A stretch of DNA of 64,000 nucleotides from Emticicia aquatica (lineage in GTDB: Bacteria > Bacteroidota > Bacteroidia > Cytophagales > Spirosomataceae). The stretch spans positions 1,508,001-1,572,000 of the forward strand of contig NZ_CAKLPY010000001.1 of assembly GCF_923079645.1 (NCBI RefSeq). The letters run 5' to 3'. This document shows positions 26,009 through 36,408 of this stretch, piece after piece; within the stretch, counting starts at the first letter, position 1; every line of letters begins with the position of its first letter. Under the pieces are notes generated by a model, which had not been told where the DNA came from, searched no databases, and saw only the letters and a list, made by a program, of their open reading frames with translations. A program made the position numbers and the translations under genes.

Positions 26009-29000
26009 ATGACTGAAACTGAACAGGTTACAGAGCAACAACAAGGTTTATATCGCTCAGAATTTGAGCATGATGCTTGTGGAATTGGCTTTAGAGCTCA
26101 TTTGAAAGGACGCAAGTCGCACGGAATTGTTGCCGATGCTATTAAAATGCTCGAACGCATGGACCACCGTGGTGCATGTGGATGCGACCCAAATACTGGG
26201 GATGGAGCAGGTATTTTACTCCAAATCCCACATGAGTTTTTCTTGGATGAATGTATCAAATTAGGCTTTCATCTACCTGCTGTTGGTGAATATGGCGTTG
26301 GTATGATTTTCTTCCCAATGGATAAAACCGAAAGAGAAGAATGTCGCTCAATCTTAAACCGAAAAATTGAAAAATTAGGTTTAGAATTACTTGGCTACCG
26401 TGTTGTTGATACAAAAGGTGATATTTTAGGCGAAGGCTCTGCATCAGTTGAGCCAAATGTTGAACAAGTTTTCATCAAACGCCCTGTTGACATTACCGAA
26501 GAAATAGACTTTGAAAGAAAATTATATATACTCCGTCAGTATGCCTCAAGAGTAATTAGAGAATCTGTTTCAGGTGCGAAAGAACACTTCTATTTCTCTT
26601 CGCTTTCGTGCAGAACAATCTCTTACAAAGGTCAATTGACTACGGAGCAATTGAAATATTATTTCCCTGATTTATCAAATAAATCAGTAACATCTGCTTT
26701 TGCAGTTATTCACTCTCGTTTCTCAACCAACACTTTCCCTTCTTGGAAATTGGCTCAACCATTCCGTTTTATTGCTCATAATGGTGAAATCAATACGGTT
26801 AAAGGTAATGTAAATTGGATTCGTGCTGGAGAAAAATCATTCGTTTCTGATTTCTTCACTAAAGAAGAAATGGATTTAGTTCTTCCTATTTGTGATGCAG
26901 GTAATTCAGATTCGGCCCAATTGGATAACGTAATCGAATTGCTTTATCTTTCTGGACGTTCTTTACCACACGTGATGATGATGCTCGTTCCCGAAGCTTG
27001 GGATGGCAATGAAGCGATGGATGAACAAAGAAAAGCATTTTATGAATACCATGCCGCCATTATGGAGCCATGGGATGGTCCTGCTTCAATTTCGTTTACG
27101 GATGGAAAAATGGTTGGTGCAACTTTGGATAGAAATGGTTTGCGACCTTCTCGTTATTGGGTTTTGAATGATGACACCGTTATCATGGCTTCTGAAGCGG
27201 GAGTTTTAGATATTGACCAAGAGAAAGTTGTTTCAAAAGGACGTTTACAACCTGGAAAAATGTTTGTTGTGGACATGGAACAAGGTCGTATTATTCCTGA
27301 TGAAGAAGTAAAAGCTGATATTTGTTCACGTCAACCTTATCAAGAATGGTTGGATGAAAACAAAATTAAAACTGAAGAACTTCCAAAATCCATTCGTCCT
27401 TACCAACATTATAGCGAAGATACTTTATTGAAACGTCAAATTACATTTGGCTACACTTCAGAAGATTTACGCATGATTTTGGCTCCAATGGCTCAATCGG
27501 GTATGGAAGCTATTGGTTCAATGGGAGTTGATACTCCGTTAGCGATTCTGTCAGACCAAAGCCAACATTTATCGTATTACTTCAAACAATTATTTGCACA
27601 AGTAACGAACCCACCGATAGACTCTATCCGTGAGCGTTCAATCATGTCATTAATTTCTTTTGTTGGTTCAAACGAAAATATATTAACAGAAACTCCAAGC
27701 CACTGCCGTTTGGTTCAATTAGACCAACCAGTATTGACAATTGAAGAATTTGATAAACTTCGTTTTGTTGATTATAAAGGCTTCCAAGGCAAAACAATCA
27801 ATACTTATTTCAATTCAAGAAGTAATGATATTGGTAAGGCTTTAGAATTTGGCTTGGAACGTATTTGTAGATATGCAGAAGATGCAATTGAAGATGGATT
27901 TGAGATATTAATTCTTTCTGACCGTGCCATTGATACTGACCACGCTCCGATTCCATCACTTTTGGCAACAGCGGCCATTCATCATCATTTAATCAGAAAA
28001 GGTATTCGTGGAAAAGCGGGTATTTTGGTTGAAGCGGGTGATATTTGGGAAACACATCATTTTGCAACCTTAATTGGTTATGGTGCGTCAGGAATTTGCC
28101 CTTATATGGCATTTGAGACTTTATCTTGGATGAATAAAAAAGGCTTAATTGAAGGCGAATTCGACGATTATACCTTAAATAAAAATTATATTAAAGCCGT
28201 TGATAAAGAATTGTTAAAGATTTTCTCGAAAATGGGGATTTCAACACTTCAATCTTATCAAGGAGCTCAAATATTTGAATGTATTGGCTTAAACAAACAA
28301 GTAATTGATAAATACTTCTCTGGAACTATTTCACGAATTGGCGGCATGGGCTTGGCTGAAATTGCAAAAGAAGCTTATGTTAGACATCGTGTAGCTTTCC
28401 CAGAAGTTCCACAAGAATCTGTAAAAAGACTTGAAGTTGGTGGAGTTTATCAATGGAAACAACGTGGAGAACGTCACATGTTTAATCCACAATCAATTCA
28501 TTTACTCCAACAATCAGGCAGAGTTGGTGAAAAAGATTTAGACAAAGGCTATCAAATATTCAAGCAATATTCAAAATTAATTAATGAACAAAGCAAAGAT
28601 GCGATTACGCTTCGTGGCTTACTTCGCTTCAAAAAAGGAAATTCAATTCCTTTAGAAGAAGTTGAACCTATCGAAAGCATCTTTAAACGTTTTGCTACTG
28701 GTGCCATGTCATTTGGCTCTATTTCCTGGGAAGCACATACAACTCTGGCTATTGCCATGAACCGTATTGGTGGTCGCTCGAATTCGGGAGAAGGTGGTGA
28801 AGATGAAGTTCGTTACGAATTAGACAAAAACGGAGACAATTTAAGTTCTTCAATCAAACAAGTAGCTTCTGGTCGTTTCGGTGTAACAAGTCATTATTTG
28901 ACGAATGCCAAAGAACTACAAATCAAAATGGCTCAAGGAGCAAAACCTGGTGAAGGTGGACAACTTCCTGGACATAAAGTTGATGACTGGATTGGTAGAG

Positions 29001-30580
29001 TACGCCATAGTACACCAGGTGTTGGCTTGATTTCGCCTCCGCCTCACCATGATATTTATTCGATTGAAGATTTAGCACAATTAATTTATGATTTGAAAAA
29101 CTCAAATCGTGATGCTAGAATTTCAGTAAAATTAGTGTCTGAAGCGGGTGTTGGTACTGTTGCCGCAGGGGTAGCAAAAGCACATGCTGACGTAGTTTTA
29201 ATTGCTGGCCATGATGGAGGAACTGGAGCATCTCCCCTCTCTTCAATCCGACACGCAGGTTTGCCTTGGGAATTAGGTTTGGCTGAAGCACATCAAACTT
29301 TAGTAAAAAACAAATTACGTGGAAGAATTACAGTTCAAGCAGATGGACAGTTGCGTACAGGTAGAGATATTGCCATAGCGGCGTTACTTGGTGCAGAAGA
29401 ATTTGGTGTAGCAACGGCAGCCTTAGTAGCTGTGGGATGTATTATGATGCGTAAATGCCATTTGAATACTTGCCCAGTTGGTGTTGCCACTCAAAATAAA
29501 GAATTACGTGCAATGTTCAGTGGTAAACCAGAACATGTAGTTAATATGTTTACTTATTTAGCAATGGAACTTCGTGAAATCATGGCCGAATTAGGTTTCC
29601 GTACGATTAACGAAATGGTTGGACAATCGCAATTTCTTGAAAAACGTGATGATTTGACGCATTGGAAATACAAAAAAATCGATTTATCAGGAATTCTTTT
29701 CAAAGAACCAACTACTTTGGATGTAGCTCAGTTCAAACAAGAAGAACAAGACCACGGTATTTCACAAGTATTGGATTGGAAAATGATGAGCGATGCTCAA
29801 CCTGCCATCCAAAATAAAAAAGAAGTTGAAGCTAGTTATGTAGTAAATAACTTAAATCGCTCAATTGGAGCCATGACTTCTAATGAAATTTCTAAAGTTT
29901 ATAATGGAGAAGGGTTGCCGTATGGAACAATTCATTATAAATATAGAGGAACTGCAGGTCAATCATTTGGGGCATTTTCTACTAAAGGTTTAAAACTTGA
30001 ACTTGAAGGTGATTCAAACGATTATTTTGGCAAAGGCCTTTGTGGAGCTGAATTGATTGTTTATCCTGATAGAAAGGCAACTTTCAAAGCCGAAGAAAAT
30101 ATGATTATTGGAAACGTAGCATTTTATGGTGCAACTTCTGGTGAGGCTTACATCAACGGTATGGCTGGCGAGCGTTTCTGTGTAAGAAATTCGGGAGCAA
30201 AAGTTGTTGTTGAAGGAATCGGCGACCATGGTTTAGAATACATGACAGGTGGATTAGCTATTATACTGGGTGAAACAGGTAGAAACTTTGCTGCTGGTAT
30301 GAGTGGTGGTATTGCGTTCGTTTATAACCCTAACAATACTTTTGAAGCTAAATGCAACAAAGAAATGGTTGGTTTAGAAAAAGTTGATAGCGATGACGCT
30401 GCAATGTTAAAATCATTCATCGAGAAGCACTTACAAGTAACTAAGAGTGAAGTTGCTAGCAGAATTTTGGCAGATTTTGATGCACAAGTACATAAATTTG
30501 TTAAAGTATTCCCGACTGATTACAAACGAGTTTTACTTGAAAGAAAGAAAAAAGCCGAAGCTGAAAAAGTTTTAGCATAA
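26009..30580 (+). CDS. gltB: Glutamate synthase large subunit
   Basis: Makes two glutamates from glutamine and 2-oxoglutarate; pairs with GltD. The reading frame opens at TTG 25958, but ATG 26009 is preferred because it puts the usual short propeptide (MTETEQ...SEFEHDA) before the nucleophile C24 in HDACGIGF; 1,523 residues. In order: class II glutamine amidotransferase (IHSRFSTNTFPSW, AHNGEINT), central domain, FMN-binding synthase domain (GGRSNSGEGGED, GHDGGTGASPLSS), [3Fe-4S] cluster cysteines in CIMMRKCHLNTCPVG (about residues 1143-1157), and the C-terminal GXGXG beta-helix (YRGTAGQSFGAF, GMSGGIAFVY). gltD follows 51 bp later. Confidence 0.96.
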   Translation: MTETEQVTEQQQGLYRSEFEHDACGIGFRAHLKGRKSHGIVADAIKMLERMDHRGACGCDPNTGDGAGILLQIPHEFFLDECIKLGFHLPAVGEYGVGMIFFPMDKTEREECRSILNRKIEKLGLELLGYRVVDTKGDILGEGSASVEPNVEQVFIKRPVDITEEIDFERKLYILRQYASRVIRESVSGAKEHFYFSSLSCRTISYKGQLTTEQLKYYFPDLSNKSVTSAFAVIHSRFSTNTFPSWKLAQPFRFIAHNGEINTVKGNVNWIRAGEKSFVSDFFTKEEMDLVLPICDAGNSDSAQLDNVIELLYLSGRSLPHVMMMLVPEAWDGNEAMDEQRKAFYEYHAAIMEPWDGPASISFTDGKMVGATLDRNGLRPSRYWVLNDDTVIMASEAGVLDIDQEKVVSKGRLQPGKMFVVDMEQGRIIPDEEVKADICSRQPYQEWLDENKIKTEELPKSIRPYQHYSEDTLLKRQITFGYTSEDLRMILAPMAQSGMEAIGSMGVDTPLAILSDQSQHLSYYFKQLFAQVTNPPIDSIRERSIMSLISFVGSNENILTETPSHCRLVQLDQPVLTIEEFDKLRFVDYKGFQGKTINTYFNSRSNDIGKALEFGLERICRYAEDAIEDGFEILILSDRAIDTDHAPIPSLLATAAIHHHLIRKGIRGKAGILVEAGDIWETHHFATLIGYGASGICPYMAFETLSWMNKKGLIEGEFDDYTLNKNYIKAVDKELLKIFSKMGISTLQSYQGAQIFECIGLNKQVIDKYFSGTISRIGGMGLAEIAKEAYVRHRVAFPEVPQESVKRLEVGGVYQWKQRGERHMFNPQSIHLLQQSGRVGEKDLDKGYQIFKQYSKLINEQSKDAITLRGLLRFKKGNSIPLEEVEPIESIFKRFATGAMSFGSISWEAHTTLAIAMNRIGGRSNSGEGGEDEVRYELDKNGDNLSSSIKQVASGRFGVTSHYLTNAKELQIKMAQGAKPGEGGQLPGHKVDDWIGRVRHSTPGVGLISPPPHHDIYSIEDLAQLIYDLKNSNRDARISVKLVSEAGVGTVAAGVAKAHADVVLIAGHDGGTGASPLSSIRHAGLPWELGLAEAHQTLVKNKLRGRITVQADGQLRTGRDIAIAALLGAEEFGVATAALVAVGCIMMRKCHLNTCPVGVATQNKELRAMFSGKPEHVVNMFTYLAMELREIMAELGFRTINEMVGQSQFLEKRDDLTHWKYKKIDLSGILFKEPTTLDVAQFKQEEQDHGISQVLDWKMMSDAQPAIQNKKEVEASYVVNNLNRSIGAMTSNEISKVYNGEGLPYGTIHYKYRGTAGQSFGAFSTKGLKLELEGDSNDYFGKGLCGAELIVYPDRKATFKAEENMIIGNVAFYGATSGEAYINGMAGERFCVRNSGAKVVVEGIGDHGLEYMTGGLAIILGETGRNFAAGMSGGIAFVYNPNNTFEAKCNKEMVGLEKVDSDDAAMLKSFIEKHLQVTKSEVASRILADFDAQVHKFVKVFPTDYKRVLLERKKKAEAEKVLA

Positions 30581-30631
30581 ACCTTTTAGTCTTAATCATT
30601 TTAAAGAAATACACAAAATCACAATATAACA

Positions 30632-32137
30632 ATGGGAAAACCAACTGGTTTCTTAGAATTTCAAAGAGAATTAGCAGCCAAAAGAAATGTTGATGAACGT
30701 CGTTTGGACTATAATGAAGTTGAAATGCCGGCAAATGACGATAATTCTCGTAAACAAGCCGCTCGTTGCATGGACTGTGGCGTACCATTTTGTCATAATG
30801 GATGTCCATTAGGCAATATTATACCAGAATTTAATGATGCAGTTTGGGAACAAAACTGGGAATATGCCTATCAAATATTGAGTTCTACTAATAATTTTCC
30901 TGAATTTACGGGTAGAATTTGCCCAGCACCTTGTGAATCTGCTTGTGTTTTGGGTATCAATAAACCGCCCGTTGCTATCGAATATATTGAAAAATCAATC
31001 ATTGAAAGAGCGTACGCCAACGGTTGGGTCAAACCTAATATTCCTAAAAAACGCACTGGCAAAAAAGTTGCCGTTGTTGGTTCTGGCCCAGCAGGAATGG
31101 CTGCAGCAGTTCAATTGAACAAAGCAGGTCATTTAGTCACTGTTTTTGAACGTGCTGACGAAATTGGCGGTTTGGTTCGTTACGGTATTCCTGACTTTAA
31201 GCTAGATAAATCTGTCGTTCGTCGCCGAGTAGAAGTGATGAAAGAAGAAGGAATTACATTTATTACTAATGCAAATGTTGGTGTAAATGTAAAATCTAAC
31301 GATTTAATGAGAGACTTTGATGCAATTGTACTCTCAGGAGGTTCGACTGTACCTCGTATGATTGACATTAAAGGCAAAGAATTGAAAGGAATTTATCCTG
31401 CAATGGAATTTTTGAGTCAACAAAACAAGCGAGTTGCTGGTATTGATAGAGTGAATGACCACCGTGGTGAAGCTTATCAAAATGGAGAAATTTTTGCAAC
31501 GGATAAAAATGTAGTAGTGATTGGTGGTGGCGACACGGGTTCTGATTGCGTTGGAACGTCAAACCGTCACAAAGCAAAAACTATCATTCAAGTTGAAGTA
31601 ATGCCAGAACCAAGTATTGATGATAAAAAACAACCTTTTTATCAGGTTCGTGCGGAGTCAACTCCTTGGCCAAATTGGCCTCTAACTAAGCGAACTTCTA
31701 CTTCACATGAAGAAGGTTGCGAACGTTTATTCAGCATAAACGTAAAAGAATTTATTGGTGATGCTGATGGACATTTGAAAGGGATTTTAATCTCAGAAAG
31801 TGCAACATTCAATGGTAGTAAAGTTGAAATGAATGAGCGTGAAATTCCTTGCGAATTAGCTTTAATTGCAGCAGGTTTCTTGAATCCTCAACAAGATTTA
31901 TTGAATCAATTAGAGATTGAAGTGGACGAACGTAAAAATGTAAAAGCTCCAAATTATCAAACTTCAAACCCAAAAGTTTTTGCAGCGGGCGATATGCGTC
32001 GTGGACAATCTTTGGTAGTTTGGGCTATTTCAGAAGGTCGTGAATGTGCTCGAAAGGTTGATGAATTCTTAATGGGTGAAACACTTTTAGAAGCCAAATC
32101 AGTATCAATGATTTCACCTGCTTATGTTTCGGTCTAA
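30632..32137 (+). CDS. gltD: Glutamate synthase small subunit
   Basis: Passes electrons from NAD(P)H through FAD and two [4Fe-4S] clusters to GltB. 501 residues. The N-terminal cluster region shows CMDCGVPFCHNGCPLGNIIP and GRICPAPCESACVLG. The FAD-binding Rossmann fold starts KVAVVGSGPAGMAAA and the NAD(P)H site is VVVIGGGDTGSDCVG; the second FAD block is KVFAAGDMRRGQSLVVWA. It is in operon with gltB and is followed by a strong terminator. Confidence 0.97.
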   Translation: MGKPTGFLEFQRELAAKRNVDERRLDYNEVEMPANDDNSRKQAARCMDCGVPFCHNGCPLGNIIPEFNDAVWEQNWEYAYQILSSTNNFPEFTGRICPAPCESACVLGINKPPVAIEYIEKSIIERAYANGWVKPNIPKKRTGKKVAVVGSGPAGMAAAVQLNKAGHLVTVFERADEIGGLVRYGIPDFKLDKSVVRRRVEVMKEEGITFITNANVGVNVKSNDLMRDFDAIVLSGGSTVPRMIDIKGKELKGIYPAMEFLSQQNKRVAGIDRVNDHRGEAYQNGEIFATDKNVVVIGGGDTGSDCVGTSNRHKAKTIIQVEVMPEPSIDDKKQPFYQVRAESTPWPNWPLTKRTSTSHEEGCERLFSINVKEFIGDADGHLKGILISESATFNGSKVEMNEREIPCELALIAAGFLNPQQDLLNQLEIEVDERKNVKAPNYQTSNPKVFAAGDMRRGQSLVVWAISEGRECARKVDEFLMGETLLEAKSVSMISPAYVSV

Positions 32138-32158
32138 TTGAAATAAAATAGTAGTATT

Positions 32159-32195
32159 AAAAAAGCCATTCTTGAAATTTAAGAATGGCTTTTTT
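32159..32195 (+). terminator. Strong intrinsic terminator after gltBD
   Basis: AAAAAAGCCATTCTT (32159-32173) pairs perfectly with AAGAATGGCTTTTTT (32181-32195) around a 7-nt loop, ending in a T-run. The next reading frame opens inside this stem (32185), which argues for the downstream ATG at 32248 as the true start of that gene. Confidence 0.9.
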
Positions 32196-32247
32196 ATTTA
32201 GAAAATGTTTAACTTTGATTAATAAATATTCAATCCTCTTACAAATC

Positions 32248-34581
32248 ATGAAAAAAATCATTTTCCTCCTACTTTGGAGTTCAATTCTATTTGCTCAAAA
32301 ATCAAATTCACTTCCCCGTAGCACTCCAGAAGCCGAAGGCGTTTCTTCAGAAGGAATTATTAATTTTCTGAATGCCGCATCAAAAAGTAAACACGAGTTT
32401 CATAGTTTTATGTTAATTAGACATGGAAAAGTCGTTGCCGAAACTTGGTGGAATCCATACCGAAATGACTTGAAACATACGATGTATTCTGTAAGTAAAA
32501 GTTTTACAGCTACCGCAATTGGATTTGCAGTTGCAGAAAAAAAACTTTTTGTTGAAGACAAAGTTATTTCATTTTTTCCTAATGATTTACCTATAAATGT
32601 CAGTCCTTATTTAGCCGATTTAAAAATTAAAGATTTGCTGAGTATGAGTGTTGGGCATGCCAAAGAAAATATTGCGATGATAGGTTCTGACAATTGGGTA
32701 AAAGAATTTTTAAATACTCCAATTGTTAACCAACCAGGAACAAAGTTTTTGTACAATTCGCCAGCAACTTATACACTCTCGGCAATTATTCAAAAAGTAA
32801 CAGGTCAAAAAGTAATAGATTACCTAAAACCCAGACTTTTCACCCCTCTTGGAATTGATGGGATTGATTGGGAAATTGACCCAAAAGGTATTAACACTGG
32901 TGGTTGGGGATTAAGACTTAAAACTGAAGATATGGCGAAGTTTGGCCAGTTATTTTTACAAAAAGGTATGTGGAAAGGGAAGCAAATTTTACCTGCTTCA
33001 TGGGTTGATGAAGCTACAAGCACAAAAATTATGCAAAACCCAAATGCATCTCAAGCAGTTAAAGATTCGAGTGATTGGCTTCAAGGTTATTGTTACCAAA
33101 TGTGGCGTTCCCGAAACAATGGATTTAGGGCTGATGGTGCAAATGGACAATTTATCATCGTTTTACCTGACCAAGATGCTGTGATTGTTACCACTGCCGA
33201 ATCTACCGATATGCAATCAGAGTTTAATTTGATTTGGAAACATATTTTACCTGCATTAACCCAAAAAAAACTACAAGCAAATCCAAATACTTTAGCAAAA
33301 TTGAAAGAACTAACTACCTCCTTAGCTCTACCAATTTCACCTAAAAATAATATTTCTACACTTGAAAGTAGTATTTCTGGCAAGAATTATGGCATTATTT
33401 CTAACAACAAAACTATTGAAAATGTAAGTTTTGAGTTCAAAAACGATATTTGTCAACTTTCACTAAAAACAGATTCGGTTATTCATACAATTCCATTCGG
33501 AAATGGGTCTTGGGAAACAAGTGAAACAACTAAATTCGGTCCATATTTAGTTGCAGCGGCAAAGGCCAATCGAGTTGGGTTGCAGCCGTTCAAAGTTGCA
33601 GGCAGCTATCATTGGAAAGATGAAAAAACATTAGAACTCACACTTCGATATATCGAAAGTCCACATACAGAGACAATTGTATGTAATTTTGAAGAAGATA
33701 AAATAAGCATTGATTTTCAAAATATCTTCAATAAAAATTCAAAAAGAGAAATCCTAAAAGGAGTTTTAAGTAATATATCGCCAAATTCACCTAAATTAAT
33801 CATCAGAGGAGATGATATGGGTTATTCACATTCTGGTAATGAGGCATTAATAAAATGTTTTAAAGAAGGAATTCAAACTTCAATAGAAATAATTGTTCCG
33901 TCGCCATGGTTTCCTGAAGCAGTAAAAATGTTGGAACAAAATCCAAAAACTGATGTAGGGTTACATTTTGCCATTACAAGTGAATGGGACAATGTTAAAT
34001 GGCGACCATTGACTGATTGTTCAAGTCTCAGAAATGCAGATGGTTATTTTTATCCGATGCTTTTTCACAACAATAATTATCCAAATCAAGCAATAATGGA
34101 TAATAATTGGAAAATTGATGATATTGAAAAAGAGTTGAAAGCTCAAATCGAAATGGCATTGAAATATATTCCTCGCTTGAGTCATATTTCGGGACATATG
34201 GGCAGCACAGCTTTTGCCCCAGAAGTAAAGGAAATGGCCCGCAAAGTAGCGAAAAAGTATAACTTAAAAATGGTAGATGTAGAATCAGTAAAAGATAATA
34301 ATATTAATTATGTTGGTTTTGATTTCAAAAATAAAACAACGGATGAAAGAATTCAAGGGTTCATTTCGATGCTAGATAAACTTGAAGCGGGCAAAAATTA
34401 TGTTTTTGTAGAACACCCAGGCTTAGATAATGAAGAATTAAGAGCAATCTATCATATTGGATATGAAGATGTTGCAAAAGGGCGACAAGACGTAACAAAT
34501 ATTTTTACAAGTGAAAAAGTTAAAGAAGCAATTATTAAAAGAGGCATAAAACTAGTAAGTTATAAAGATTTATTGAATTAA
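32248..34581 (+). CDS. Secreted serine beta-lactamase-like hydrolase fused to YdjC/ChbG-like deacetylase
   Basis: 777 residues from ATG 32248, which gives a signal peptide (MKKIIFLLLWSSILFAQ); the frame extends upstream only into a terminator. Residues about 20-360 form a class C beta-lactamase/DD-peptidase-like domain: SxxK as S81-V-S-K84 (MYSVSKSFTATAIGF), Y169-N-S (FLYNSPATYTLSAII) and a GANGQ block for the third motif. Residues about 360-510 form a beta-rich linker domain. Residues about 515-777 resemble YdjC/ChbG deacetylases: IIRGDDMGYSHSGNE with the metal DD, TDVGLHFAI and SHISGHMGS with metal His. Each half is recognisable; the pairing is unusual. Substrate unknown: perhaps an acylated or N-acetylated glycan. 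Confidence 0.8.
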   Translation: MKKIIFLLLWSSILFAQKSNSLPRSTPEAEGVSSEGIINFLNAASKSKHEFHSFMLIRHGKVVAETWWNPYRNDLKHTMYSVSKSFTATAIGFAVAEKKLFVEDKVISFFPNDLPINVSPYLADLKIKDLLSMSVGHAKENIAMIGSDNWVKEFLNTPIVNQPGTKFLYNSPATYTLSAIIQKVTGQKVIDYLKPRLFTPLGIDGIDWEIDPKGINTGGWGLRLKTEDMAKFGQLFLQKGMWKGKQILPASWVDEATSTKIMQNPNASQAVKDSSDWLQGYCYQMWRSRNNGFRADGANGQFIIVLPDQDAVIVTTAESTDMQSEFNLIWKHILPALTQKKLQANPNTLAKLKELTTSLALPISPKNNISTLESSISGKNYGIISNNKTIENVSFEFKNDICQLSLKTDSVIHTIPFGNGSWETSETTKFGPYLVAAAKANRVGLQPFKVAGSYHWKDEKTLELTLRYIESPHTETIVCNFEEDKISIDFQNIFNKNSKREILKGVLSNISPNSPKLIIRGDDMGYSHSGNEALIKCFKEGIQTSIEIIVPSPWFPEAVKMLEQNPKTDVGLHFAITSEWDNVKWRPLTDCSSLRNADGYFYPMLFHNNNYPNQAIMDNNWKIDDIEKELKAQIEMALKYIPRLSHISGHMGSTAFAPEVKEMARKVAKKYNLKMVDVESVKDNNINYVGFDFKNKTTDERIQGFISMLDKLEAGKNYVFVEHPGLDNEELRAIYHIGYEDVAKGRQDVTNIFTSEKVKEAIIKRGIKLVSYKDLLN

Positions 34582-34590
34582 ATAAAATGT

Positions 34591-34626
34591 AAAAAGTCCT
34601 TTTCTGAAAATAGAAAAGGACTTTTT
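34591..34626. terminator. Bidirectional terminator between the fusion hydrolase and purC
   Basis: AAAAAGTCCTTTTCT (34591-34605) pairs with AGAAAAGGACTTTTT (34612-34626), loop GAAAAT. It has T-runs on both strands and lies between convergent genes, so it probably serves both. Confidence 0.85.
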
Positions 34627-34690
34627 ATTTTAGTTACTTTCTTCTAAAAAATAAGACAATTAACTCAAGTCACTATTTATTTAGGTATCC

Positions 34691-35668
34691 TCAAATCCCA
34701 AAATAACCCTTTATATTTTGCTCAATTCTTGCAATTACATTTTCATCTGACTGAGCGATAAATTTTTCACCCGAAACATTTTCATAAAGCTCAATGTAAC
34801 GGTTTGAAATTTCTTTCACTTTCTCATCAGTCATTTCTGGCACATTTTGGCCATCTTTTCCTTGAAAATTGTTAGCAATCAACCATTCTCTAACAAATTC
34901 TTTCGATAATTGCTTTTGCGGGAGCCCCGCAGCCAAATTTTCTTCATAGCCTTCTATAAAGAAATATCTTGAAGAATCAGGTGTATGCACTTCATCAATT
35001 AAATAAATTACACCATCTTTTTCTCCAAATTCATATTTTGTATCAACTAAAATTAAACCTCTTTCTGCTGCAATTTCCGTTCCTCTTTGAAACAGAGCCA
35101 ATGCATATTTTTCTAATTGAATGTATTTTTCTACTGAAACTAGGCCTTTAGCAATAATATCTTCTCTAGAAATATCTTCATCATGGCCTTCGTGTGCTTT
35201 GGTGGTAGGAGTAATAATTGGCGTTGAAAATTTATCATTTTCTTTTAGTCCTTCAGGTAAATTTACGCCACAAAGGGTACGTAAGCCACTTTTGTAAGTT
35301 CTCCAAGCATGGCCAACTAAATATCCTCTCACAACCATTTCGACAGGAAATGTTTCGCAACGGACACCAATAGAAACATTTGGGTCTGGTGAAGACAAAA
35401 ACCAGTTTGGTACAATGTCTTTCGTAGCGTTTAAGAATTTAGCAGCAATCTGATTTAAAACTTGTCCTTTGAATGGAATTGGTCGAGGCAATACAACGTC
35501 AAATGCAGAAATACGGTCAGAAGCAATCATTACAACTTTATCACCAAAATCATACACATCACGTACTTTTCCACGATAAAAACCAGTTTGTCCTTCAAAA
35601 TTAAAATTTGTTTCTTTTACTGCTGAGGGCAAAGCACCACCCGATATTTCATTTGCTAATTCTGTCAT
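34691..35668 (-). CDS. purC: Phosphoribosylaminoimidazole-succinocarboxamide synthase
   Basis: Joins aspartate to CAIR in purine synthesis. 325 residues, the longer Bacteroidota/fungal-like form. Signatures are [68 protein letters not shown] and [16 protein letters not shown]. It lies 30 bp downstream of the batC-like gene on the same strand, so it may be co-transcribed although the functions are unrelated. Confidence 0.96.
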   Translation of the reverse strand: MTELANEISGGALPSAVKETNFNFEGQTGFYRGKVRDVYDFGDKVVMIASDRISAFDVVLPRPIPFKGQVLNQIAAKFLNATKDIVPNWFLSSPDPNVSIGVRCETFPVEMVVRGYLVGHAWRTYKSGLRTLCGVNLPEGLKENDKFSTPIITPTTKAHEGHDEDISREDIIAKGLVSVEKYIQLEKYALALFQRGTEIAAERGLILVDTKYEFGEKDGVIYLIDEVHTPDSSRYFFIEGYEENLAAGLPQKQLSKEFVREWLIANNFQGKDGQNVPEMTDEKVKEISNRYIELYENVSGEKFIAQSDENVIARIEQNIKGYFGI

Positions 35669-35698
35669 TATTATATTGAAATTATTTATAAGTCAATT

Positions 35699-36367
35699 TT
35701 ACCAGTCTTTTTCAACCTTTGTTTTATTACTACCTTTATATTTTTGTTGTTGTGAATATTGCAATTCAGTGGCTTTCATGGCTTCTAAAATCTGTAAAGC
35801 TTTCTCTTTACTCATTTTTTGAGGAATCGTTGAATCCAATTCATCTATTTTTTTCTCAGATTTTTCTGTTTCGCCACCATTATTAGCTTGATTTTCGTTC
35901 TGATTATTTTGGTTTGTATTGATTGGTGGTTGATTTTGTGGAACTTTCTTTTTTAGAAGTTCATAATTATATCTCGCAGTTTTGTTCTGATTATCTTTTT
36001 GTAAAGCTTCCTTAAACAAGCCTAAAGCAATAATACTATCTCCACGCATCACATCAATCACTCCTATTTGTATCAAGGCACTTGAAATAATATTTTTATC
36101 ACTTACACGTAATAATTTTTTATATTCAATCAATGCTTTTGTCATATCATTAGCGTTGAAGTATGAATGAGCCAAATTTAATCTTGCTTCTGGCTCAAGA
36201 TTAAAAGAAATTTTAGCCAAATATTCATATTTATTAGCTGCCAAATCATAGTTTTTTTGAGTATATGCTTTTCCTGCTTCAATTTTAAGAATATTTCTTT
36301 GCGTAACATTCGTCAACGAACGTAGGTTTAAAAACAATAAAACAATATAAAAAAACCATGTATTCAT
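35699..36367 (-). CDS. BatC-like tetratricopeptide repeat protein
   Basis: 222 residues with an N-terminal hydrophobic signal/anchor (WFFYIVLLFLNL) and about three TPR units (AGKAYTQKNYDLAANKYEYL, ARLNLAHSYFNANDMTKALI, ALIQIGVIDVMRGDSIIALG). An Asn/Gln-rich low-complexity linker follows (NTNQNNQNENQANNGG), then a Lys/Glu-rich tail. TPR proteins of this type follow batB in the Bacteroidota aerotolerance (Bat) operon and were linked to oxidative stress or envelope integrity in Bacteroides fragilis. It begins 41 bp after the VWA gene. Confidence 0.72.
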   Translation of the reverse strand: MNTWFFYIVLLFLNLRSLTNVTQRNILKIEAGKAYTQKNYDLAANKYEYLAKISFNLEPEARLNLAHSYFNANDMTKALIEYKKLLRVSDKNIISSALIQIGVIDVMRGDSIIALGLFKEALQKDNQNKTARYNYELLKKKVPQNQPPINTNQNNQNENQANNGGETEKSEKKIDELDSTIPQKMSKEKALQILEAMKATELQYSQQQKYKGSNKTKVEKDW

Positions 36368-36408
36368 AAAAAAGTGAATATCAAATATTAAAGAATTAAG
36401 GAAATATT

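Noticed and set aside
32185-32247. Upstream start for the hydrolase-deacetylase fusion
   Set aside because: These codons lie inside the gltBD terminator stem, and the signal peptide begins at ATG 32248.
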